A DNA stretch of 11,327 nucleotides from positions 1-11,327 of the forward strand of contig DASVLX010000001.1 in the NCBI GenBank assembly GCA_036384655.1, in the 5' to 3' direction. Shown here in pieces: positions 6,978 to 11,327 of this stretch; the first letter of the stretch is position 1, and every line of letters begins with the position of its first letter. Made by a program: the position numbers and the translations under genes. The notes below the pieces were generated by a model that saw nothing but the letters and a program-made list of their open reading frames with translations, did not search any database and was not told the DNA's origin. Source of the stretch: DASVLX01 sp036384655 (GTDB taxonomy: Bacteria > Actinomycetota > Actinomycetes > Mycobacteriales > Pseudonocardiaceae).

Positions 6978-7688
6978 TCACTGGTGCAGGGCAGATCCGA
7001 GAGCATCCCGGACAGCCAACACCGTTGCTTCTGAGGCCGAATCCGCATCACCATCGGCGGTGATCAGCAGGCCGCCGTTCAGCGGTTCGGTTGTCACACC
7101 GGCGGGCAGGCGGTCCACCTGAACCCCGCTGGGATCGACCACATATGTCGCCCAGCCCACGATGACCTCGCCAGATTGTTTTCCTTGCGCATCAAGCAGT
7201 GAGCCGCTCGCCCACATGCACGACGATGGTTGCCACGTCGTCACGGTGGCTCGGACCACGGCCAGCGCCGCATCCCTGCGATACAGGCGAAGCGCCTCGC
7301 CCTCGGCCTTCGGCAGGTGCAGCACGACCCTGTTACTTGTCACCGATCGAGTTGAGGTCGCGCCGCACCGAACATTGAATCCCGCTTCGATGTCCTGCCC
7401 GTTCCAAGCGCCAAAACCGTAGCCCAGTTCAGTCATCACGGAGCGAGTCTCATCGTCACGCCGGGACCGCCCAGCCAGCAGCAACTCGCGCAATCCTTCA
7501 ACCGACACGTCGATCGGCTTCTTCAGGGCCGCCGTTCGGCTCCCCGCCCTCTGGAACCACGATCCCAACAACGGATCAACGTCGCCGAGCGCGGCTAGGA
7601 ACTGTGCCAGCCGGCGAGCACAGTCCTCGATCGGCTCACCCCGCGGACCCCAGTAGGCAGCCACATAGAACGACTCAGCCATCGACAT
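6978..7688 (-). CDS. Imm52-family immunity protein, second of two tandem copies
   Basis: This encodes 236 residues from ATG 7688, which overlaps the stop of the upstream paralogue as TGATG. GTG 7691 and ATG 7682 (giving MAESFYVAAYWGPR) are alternative starts, and no Shine-Dalgarno is visible, so translation is probably coupled. The N-terminal pattern FYVAAYWGPRGEPIEDCARRLAQFL followed by DPLLGSWF is what I recognise as the Imm52 family of polymorphic-toxin immunity proteins, commonly found next to Tox-REase-5 toxins. Later segments are EGEALRLYRRDAALAVVRATVTTWQP, VGWATYV and EPLNGGLLITADGD. No signal peptide or membrane segment is seen, so it should act in the cytoplasm by binding a toxin. 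It is about 70-75% identical by eye to the copy at 7688-8398. It is the last gene of the toxin operon and converges on the CRISPR array. The family call is by memory of its pattern, without a search. Confidence 0.8.
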   Translation of the reverse strand: MSMAESFYVAAYWGPRGEPIEDCARRLAQFLAALGDVDPLLGSWFQRAGSRTAALKKPIDVSVEGLRELLLAGRSRRDDETRSVMTELGYGFGAWNGQDIEAGFNVRCGATSTRSVTSNRVVLHLPKAEGEALRLYRRDAALAVVRATVTTWQPSSCMWASGSLLDAQGKQSGEVIVGWATYVVDPSGVQVDRLPAGVTTEPLNGGLLITADGDADSASEATVLAVRDALGSALHQ

Positions 7689-8398
7689 CACTGGTGTAGC
7701 GCGGGTCCGAGAGCATCCCGGATGGCCAAGACAGTGGCCTCCGACGCCGAATCCGCGTCGCCATTGGCCGTGATCAGCAGGCCGCCGTTGAGCGGTTCGG
7801 TCATCGCCCCGGCAGGTAGACGATCAACCTCAACCCGGCTCCCGTCGGCCACATACGTCGCCCAGCCGACGACAATCTCGTCCGGCTGGCGTCCTTGTGC
7901 CTTCCGCAGGAGCCGGCCCGCCCATGTGCACCACGACGGCTGCCATGCCGTTACCGTCGCCCGTACCACGGCCAGTGCAGTGTCCCGGCGGTACAGGCGG
8001 AGTGCCTCGCCCTCAGTGTCAGGAAGGTCGATCAGGACCAGGTTGCTCGACATGTGCGGCGTCGAGATGGAAGCGCCACACGTCACGTTTAGTCCGACCT
8101 CACCGACCTGGCCATTCCAAATCCCGACGCTGTATCCCAGTTCGGTGATCACCGAGCGGTCGTCGAAGTCACGACGGTTCTGCCCTGCCAGCAGCAACTC
8201 GCGCAGCGCATCCGCCGACGGATCAACCGGCATCTTGAGGGCTGCGCTGCGGCTGCCGGCCGTTTGGAACCACGACCCCAGCAGCGGATCGATCTCACCC
8301 AGTACGGCCAGGAACTGCGCCAGCCGGCGGGCACAGTCCTCGACTCGCTCGTCACGCGGACCCCAGTAGGCGCCAACATAGAACGTCTCCTCAGCCAC
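7688..8398 (-). CDS. Imm52-family immunity protein, first of two tandem copies
   Basis: I place the start at GTG 8398, with a Shine-Dalgarno AGGAG (8403-8407) four bases upstream. The product, MAEETFYVGAYWGPR, then lines up with the MAESFYV start of the sister gene. The longer option, GTG 8410, overlaps the toxin stop as GTGA and adds four residues. The protein has 236 residues from 8398, with the Imm52 pattern FYVGAYWGPR ... EDCARRLAQFL ... DPLLGSWF near the N-terminus and EPLNGGLLITANGDADSASEATVLA near the C-terminus. It directly follows the Tox-REase-5 gene, the usual place of the cognate immunity protein. The two copies share their ends most closely (C-terminal 35 residues nearly identical) and differ most in residues 85-115, where toxin specificity could lie. 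No signal peptide is visible. Confidence 0.82.
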   Translation of the reverse strand: MAEETFYVGAYWGPRDERVEDCARRLAQFLAVLGEIDPLLGSWFQTAGSRSAALKMPVDPSADALRELLLAGQNRRDFDDRSVITELGYSVGIWNGQVGEVGLNVTCGASISTPHMSSNLVLIDLPDTEGEALRLYRRDTALAVVRATVTAWQPSWCTWAGRLLRKAQGRQPDEIVVGWATYVADGSRVEVDRLPAGAMTEPLNGGLLITANGDADSASEATVLAIRDALGPALHQ

Positions 8399-8406
8399 GG
8401 CGCTCC

Positions 8407-9099
8407 TCACTCCTCCGGTGGCACATGGACGACTTCGATGCCCGAAATCCCAGCATCCTCGAACAGATCACTAAACGCAGCCACGGCGGAAGCTTCGGCG
8501 ACTGACCACCTGATCGAAGTTCCACCTGCGGCTCCTACCTGTCTCTGTGCTTGCTCTCGGAGGCCCTTAGAACCGTGGAACCACCTCTGGAACTGGCCCT
8601 TCTTCACGAAGTTGGCGTAGCCGGGGCCCTTGGCTTCCTGGAGGACGCCGTCTTTGTAACCGTCGAACTTGACGCCCTTGACTTTGTAGACCATGCCGGT
8701 GCGACCGGTGATCTGGGCCTGGTACTTGGCGGCCCGCGCGGACATCGACTCCGATGCCTGCTCCCACTTCCCGATCTCGCGCACGACCGGCGGTACCGGT
8801 GGCTCCGGTGGTGGTGTGCCGGGTTCGGCGGCCGGAGCTGGCTCGACGCGATCGATGTAGTTCTCGACCGTGGTGGTCGCCCGCTGATACAGCGCGGCGG
8901 CTTCTTCGAACTGGTCGGGCACCGGCGCCAGCAGCTCATACGCCTCGGCCAGTTCCCAACTCGAACTCTCCTCGGCGAGCTGCCGCAACCCCGGCAGCAC
9001 CTCACGGCGAACCTGGTCGGCGAACGCGACGTACTCCTGCGGCCGCAACAGGCTGATCGCCGCCCGTAACTCGGCGATCAGTTCCGGCAGTGATGTCAT
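8407..9099 (-). CDS. Tox-REase-5 domain nuclease toxin, small polymorphic-toxin-type protein
   Basis: I chose ATG 9099, with AAGGA upstream, giving 230 residues; the frame stays open to 9213 but that extension looks non-coding. Residues 1-86 form a helical, Leu/Ala/Glu-rich region (TSLPELIAELRAAISLL ... ENYIDRVE). Residues 87-106 are a Pro-rich linker. The C-terminal domain, about 115-230, matches what I know of restriction-endonuclease-fold toxin 5. It has RTGMVYKVKGVKFDGYKDG followed by LQEAKGPGY, giving a candidate PD-(D/E)XK site of Asp146, Glu155 and Lys157, then WSVAEASAVAAFSDLF. It should cleave nucleic acid. There is no signal peptide, membrane segment, or large RHS/filament delivery region, unlike most polymorphic toxins. 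The two Imm52 genes follow at once, the first overlapping its stop, which supports a toxin-immunity operon. Delivery route and target are unknown. Confidence 0.82.
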   Translation of the reverse strand: MTSLPELIAELRAAISLLRPQEYVAFADQVRREVLPGLRQLAEESSSWELAEAYELLAPVPDQFEEAAALYQRATTTVENYIDRVEPAPAAEPGTPPPEPPVPPVVREIGKWEQASESMSARAAKYQAQITGRTGMVYKVKGVKFDGYKDGVLQEAKGPGYANFVKKGQFQRWFHGSKGLREQAQRQVGAAGGTSIRWSVAEASAVAAFSDLFEDAGISGIEVVHVPPEE

Positions 9100-9190
9100 A
9101 CCCCAGTCCTTCACCGCCGCGCCGGTGCCGGTGTTCACGTGGTCCGTGCTGTGCCGATGATTCTCCAGCTTCGACGCCGGACGATACCGA

Positions 9191-9214
9191 AGGTGAGTGT
9201 CCGCTGACTCCACG
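9191..9214 (+). repeat. Direct repeat copy 1 (AGGTGAG..TC.C.TGA.TCCA.GG)
   Basis: Begins AGGTGAGTGTCCGCTGACTC. It matches the element at 9559-9582 at most positions (16 of 22 over the core), in the same orientation about 368 bp away. It lies in the presumed promoter region of the leftward toxin operon, about 90 bp upstream of its ATG. Confidence 0.4.
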
Positions 9215-9233
9215 GGGTCATGGCCGCGTGCTC

Positions 9234-9425
9234 ATGGCCGGACGCGGAGACAACTCCCGATCGGGTGGTCAGTCCGTACGCGTCGGTCTGCGGCCTGTCG
9301 TCGCAGCGGTCGGGGACGACGTTCACGTCCCGATCAAGGGGCATTACTGGGACCACGGGGAATGGTTGGCCGTACACGTAGCCAAGGTTGATCGAACGAA
9401 CCACGGTGATAGGACGACGCCGTGA
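9234..9425 (+). CDS. Possible small hypothetical protein, perhaps frameshifted
   Basis: This would encode 63 residues from ATG 9234, including the fairly protein-like stretch AAVGDDVHVPIKGHYWDHGEWLAVHVAKV and ending DRTTP. No convincing ribosome binding site is seen. Its stop overlaps a GTG at 9422 (GTGA), which opens a second short frame to 9655 (VTWIPRWPSADHPDKAAVCLVDRPR at its start). The two could be coupled small genes or one gene broken by a frameshift near 9420. I do not recognise either part, and both may be non-coding. Confidence 0.2.
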   Translation: MAGRGDNSRSGGQSVRVGLRPVVAAVGDDVHVPIKGHYWDHGEWLAVHVAKVDRTNHGDRTTP

Positions 9426-9557
9426 CGTGGATACCGCGATGGCCGTCGGCGGACCACCCGGACAAAGCCGCGGTGTGCTTGGTGGACCGTCCGCGGAGTC
9501 GCTCAGCAAACGGGCTGCGGCGTTCTCACGGTTCCGTGCCCGGGCGGCAGTCACACG

Positions 9558-9582
9558 CAGGTGAGAATCACCTGATTCCAAG
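9558..9582 (+). repeat. Direct repeat copy 2 containing a perfect inverted repeat
   Basis: The core CAGGTGA-GAA-TCACCTG (9558-9574) is a perfect 7-bp inverted repeat around 3 bases, followed by ATTCCAAGG. This fits either an operator for a dimeric regulator or the end of a small mobile element. It resembles the element at 9191-9214. Confidence 0.45.
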
Positions 9583-9775
9583 GCGGGCCAACCGCGCACA
9601 GGAACAGTGTCGTTGGATCGTGAAAACTGGTTCTGGCACGGTTTGCGTGATCTGACCCTGGCGGTTATGCACGGCTCTGGGTGGTTGATCCTGATGCGGG
9701 TCCGGCCGGAGTACGGGGCATCGATCCGGTGGATCGTGTGACCTATGGGCCAAGGTGACGCGGACGGTGTTATGA

Positions 9776-10108
9776 GACCGGGAGTCGGCCATCGGCGGGA
9801 CCGGGCGGGTGTCGATACCGGCGGCGGCGCTCGCGGGCACGCTGGCCACCCAGGTTCGGCTGGCCCTGCCCCGGGACCCGGAATACAAGGGCATGGTCGA
9901 ACGCAACAACGGCTATCTGGAAACCTCGTTCCTGCCCGGCCGGTCCTTCGCCTCCCCGGCGGACTTCAACACCCAGCTGGCCGCCTGGCTGGCGGAGGTG
10001 GCCAACGTCCGCACCGTCCGCTCCATCCACGGGCAGCCGGCGGACCTGCTGGCCACCGACCTGGCCGCGATGATCGAACTGCCGGATGACGGCGGGCTCC
10101 AGCGCTGA
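9776..10108 (+). pseudogene. IS21-family transposase (IstA) C-terminal remnant, 5'-truncated
   Basis: The frame is open from 9776, just after an in-frame TGA at 9773-9775, to the TGA at 10106-10108: 110 residues. It reads DRESAIGGTGRVSIPAAALAGTL, then LPRDPEYKGMVERNNGYLETSFLPGR, ASPADFNTQLAAWL and VRTVRSIHGQPADLLATDLAAM. This is the end of an IstA-type DDE integrase: the GMVERNNGY motif carries the glutamate of the catalytic triad, with the aspartates upstream missing. Full IstA proteins are about 400-500 residues, so three quarters are gone. No istB helper ATPase gene follows. An internal GTG (9809) could initiate a fragment, but such a product would be inactive. It marks a former insertion between the toxin module and the regulator pair. 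Confidence 0.8.
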
Positions 10109-10135
10109 CTGGCCCCGGATCGTCTGGACCCGTGG

Positions 10136-10179
10136 ACGGAACATCCCCCATCCGATGTAGCGGATGGGGGATGTTCCGT
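10136..10179. terminator. 19-bp perfect hairpin, likely bidirectional terminator
   Basis: The arm ACGGAACATCCCCCATCCG (10136-10154) is exactly complementary to 10161-10179 across a 6-base ATGTAG loop. It stands between the end of the rightward transposase remnant (10108) and the stop of the leftward DUF397 gene (10194), the expected place for a shared terminator. There is no clear T-tract on either side, as is usual for actinobacterial hairpin terminators. A remnant IS structure is the alternative. Confidence 0.75.
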
Positions 10180-10193
10180 GCAGGGTGCCAAGT

Positions 10194-10388
10194 TCAGCCA
10201 AGCATGCCGGCTTTCACAGCCTGAACCAGCGCGGGGACGTCTGCACGGAGCACCGGACCGGTGGGGTTCTTGGAGTCGCGCACACCATCCAAGGTGTGGG
10301 CCAATTCGACGCACTGCGCGCCGCCCGAGCCACTCCTCGAGCTCTTCCGCCACCGCACGGCACCAACAGTGACGTTCTGTGACAACAT
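10194..10388 (-). CDS. DUF397 domain-containing small protein
   Basis: This encodes 64 residues from ATG 10388, with GAAGGAG eight bases upstream. The whole protein is one DUF397 domain: VRWRKSSRSGSGGAQCVELA near the N-terminus, then GVRDSKNPTGPVL, ending in a short helix (ALVQAVKAGMLG). DUF397 proteins are confined largely to Actinomycetota and usually sit beside an XRE/DUF5753 DNA-binding protein. In the best studied cases (WhiJ-like loci and Scr1/Scr2 of Streptomyces) the pair acts in developmental or antibiotic regulation, and a role like that of a toxin-antitoxin partner has been proposed. Here it follows the XRE gene after 13 bp, in one leftward operon, and ends before the hairpin at 10136-10179. 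Its specific partner function here is inferred from context. Confidence 0.9.
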   Translation of the reverse strand: MLSQNVTVGAVRWRKSSRSGSGGAQCVELAHTLDGVRDSKNPTGPVLRADVPALVQAVKAGMLG

Positions 10389-10401
10389 GAAACTAACTCC
10401 T

Positions 10402-11229
10402 TCAGTTCAGGTCGGACAACCTGCTATCAATTATCGCCCGCGACGCGTCTTCGGTCTCCGAGATCCGTTGAGCGGTCTCGAACGCGCTCATGTACGGCCC
10501 GGTAGCCTTGATGTAGTCCGCCCTGGTCAGCGTCTCCACATACGCGATCGTCCGGGCCGGCGGCACGTACAGGAGCGTGAACGGGCTTGCCAGCGCCGCA
10601 CAGGCCCCGGCCGACCATGGCACGATCCGCAGCGACACGTTGTCCAGATCCGCGATCTCGCGCAGCCGCACCAACTGATCGCGCAGCACCTGCCGTCCGC
10701 CGATCTCCCGGTGCAACGCCTCTTCACCCAACACGATCCAGATGTTGGGTCCGCCCGGGCGGACGATCTCCGCGCCTCGTGCTGCCCGCTCCTGCGCCTG
10801 CGTCATGGCCTCTCCGCCGGGGATCGTCGGGGAGTGAGACAAGAGGGCGTAGGCGAAGCGCTGGGTTTGGAGCAGACCCGGGACTTCGGGATACACCATC
10901 TGAATATCCGTGGCCAGCCGTTCCAAGGACACGTACTGCCGGTACTTGCCGCCCAATGCCCTGGGAACTGAACGCCGGCGCGCATCCTTGCCCAGCTGTC
11001 GCAGCTCATCCGCGTCACCGGACGCCAACCCGTACATCTGGATCATGACTTCAACGTCGGCCGGTTTCGGACCGATGGCGCCGGTCTCGATCTTCGACAG
11101 CTTGCCGGCGTAGCCGCCGATTCGCTTCTCGGCGACGGCGAACTCGATCCCTGCCGCCTCGCGGTGCTGTCGTGCCCGTTCACCGAACTGCAACCGCTGG
11201 ATGACGGGATCGTTGTCGTCCTCAACCAT
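10402..11229 (-). CDS. XRE-family helix-turn-helix regulator with DUF5753 domain
   Basis: This encodes 275 residues from ATG 11229. No Shine-Dalgarno precedes the ATG, so it may be leaderless or start elsewhere. Residues about 12-66 form the XRE helix-turn-helix (FGERARQHREAAGI ... GYAGKLSKIETGAIGPKPADVEVM). From about residue 95 to the end is a DUF5753 domain, with YVSLERLATDIQMVYPEVPGLLQTQRFAYALL, VLGEEALHREIGG, LRIVPWSAGACAAL and FTLLYVP. This architecture is a large actinobacterial regulator family (WhiJ/Scr1-like) that binds operators near its own operon. The DUF397 gene follows after 13 bp, the classic arrangement. It probably autoregulates, but I see no clear palindrome in the 98 bases upstream. 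Confidence 0.92.
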   Translation of the reverse strand: MVEDDNDPVIQRLQFGERARQHREAAGIEFAVAEKRIGGYAGKLSKIETGAIGPKPADVEVMIQMYGLASGDADELRQLGKDARRRSVPRALGGKYRQYVSLERLATDIQMVYPEVPGLLQTQRFAYALLSHSPTIPGGEAMTQAQERAARGAEIVRPGGPNIWIVLGEEALHREIGGRQVLRDQLVRLREIADLDNVSLRIVPWSAGACAALASPFTLLYVPPARTIAYVETLTRADYIKATGPYMSAFETAQRISETEDASRAIIDSRLSDLN

Positions 11230-11327
11230 GGCGGCAGTCTGCCCTAAGGGATGGGAGCGGATCGGATTGATCGGCGGTGGTCGTTGGTCAGGGTTTGACC
11301 CCGACTCCGGCGAGGATCATGGAGCGA
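11230..11327. other. Intergenic region upstream of the XRE gene; possible divergent gene start
   Basis: It should contain the leftward promoter of the XRE-DUF397 operon, though none stands out. On the + strand, GAGGATC precedes an ATG at 11319-11321 that continues to the window edge (MER), with a TTGACC (11295-11300) upstream, so a divergent gene may begin here. Three codons are too few to call it. Confidence 0.25.

Larger units (their letters stand above)
6978..8398 (-). repeat. Tandem duplication of the immunity gene (period about 710 bp)
   Basis: The two Imm52 genes are head-to-tail copies offset by about 710 bp and also alike in DNA. For example, a tccgagagcatcccgga stretch near the 3' end of each gene recurs at about 6996 and 7706. 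Divergence of a quarter of the residues, with a few indels, shows this is not a recent duplication; both frames have stayed intact. Confidence 0.9.
9100..9775. other. Accessory stretch without a convincing gene
   Basis: This region lies between the toxin start and the transposase remnant. Its left end must contain the leftward toxin promoter, but I see no clear -35/-10 pair. It holds a pair of related direct repeats (9191-9214 and 9559-9582) and several short rightward reading frames: 9234-9425, 9422-9655, and a 44-codon GTG frame at 9607-9741 (SLDRENWFWHGLRDLTLAV). None has a recognisable family. Decayed genes left by mobile-element activity are the likeliest explanation. Confidence 0.5.

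Noticed and set aside
5700..6980. Long reading frames on both strands through the array (up to 401 codons, with recurring RPRARGGIS, VVPAHAGVF, MRGDD and NTPACAGTT motifs)
   Set aside because: These are translations of the stop-free CRISPR repeat. The 61-bp period shifts the frame at each unit and cycles through three versions. They are a well-known annotation artefact, not proteins.
9135..9599. 154-codon minus-strand frame upstream of the toxin
   Set aside because: No recognisable motif, no ribosome binding site, and it overlaps the start region of the toxin; similar frames exist on the other strand.
10261..10971. 236-codon + frame opposite DUF397 and the XRE gene
   Set aside because: It is antisense to two recognised proteins and has no family signature.
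1..11327. tRNA or rRNA genes
   Set aside because: No stretch resembling tRNA arms with a T-loop GTTCRANYC or conserved rRNA sequence was found by eye on either strand.

Overview
The window is GC-rich, high-coding-density DNA typical of a filamentous actinomycete. The strongest pointers are the XRE/DUF5753 regulator with its DUF397 partner, a pair known almost only from Actinomycetota, the actinobacterial style of the type I-E cas proteins, and frequent GTG starts with 4-bp GTGA/ATGA overlaps. The genus cannot be fixed from the sequence; Pseudonocardiales or Streptomyces relatives would fit.

Left part (1-5689, + strand): a type I-E CRISPR-cas operon in the standard order cas8e (casA/cse1, 5' end outside the window), casB/cse2, cas7e/casC, cas5e/casD, cas6e/casE, cas1e, cas2e. 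Most junctions overlap or touch; the only clear gap is 35 bp before cas7e. The first five genes encode the Cascade surveillance complex (Cas6e also makes the crRNA), and Cas1/Cas2 form the spacer integrase. The helicase-nuclease gene cas3 is not in view and presumably lies upstream.

Middle (5708-6955): a CRISPR array of 21 repeats (28 bp) and 20 spacers (all 33 bp) with a strict 61-bp period. It begins only 18 bp after the cas2 stop codon. Repeat polarity and the degenerate last repeat agree that it is transcribed rightward, with its leader end at cas2. One internal repeat carries a stem-breaking substitution.

Right of the array (6978-9099, - strand): a three-gene operon, converging on the array. 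It has a small protein with a C-terminal Tox-REase-5 nuclease-toxin domain followed by two tandem Imm52-type immunity genes that are about 70-75% identical to each other. The array trailer and the last immunity gene are 22 bp apart with no visible terminator between them.

9100-10108 is a low-information accessory stretch with possible small or decayed ORFs, a pair of related direct repeats, and a 5'-truncated IS21-type transposase (IstA) remnant. A 19-bp perfect hairpin (10136-10179) separates it from a leftward DUF397 + XRE/DUF5753 regulatory pair (10194-11229). The last 98 bases are a probable upstream or divergent intergenic region.

Read together, this is a defence/conflict island: adaptive immunity (CRISPR-Cas I-E) beside a polymorphic-toxin nuclease with duplicated immunity, next to mobile-element debris. 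The individual families are known; the close abutment of the two modules is the most interesting arrangement.
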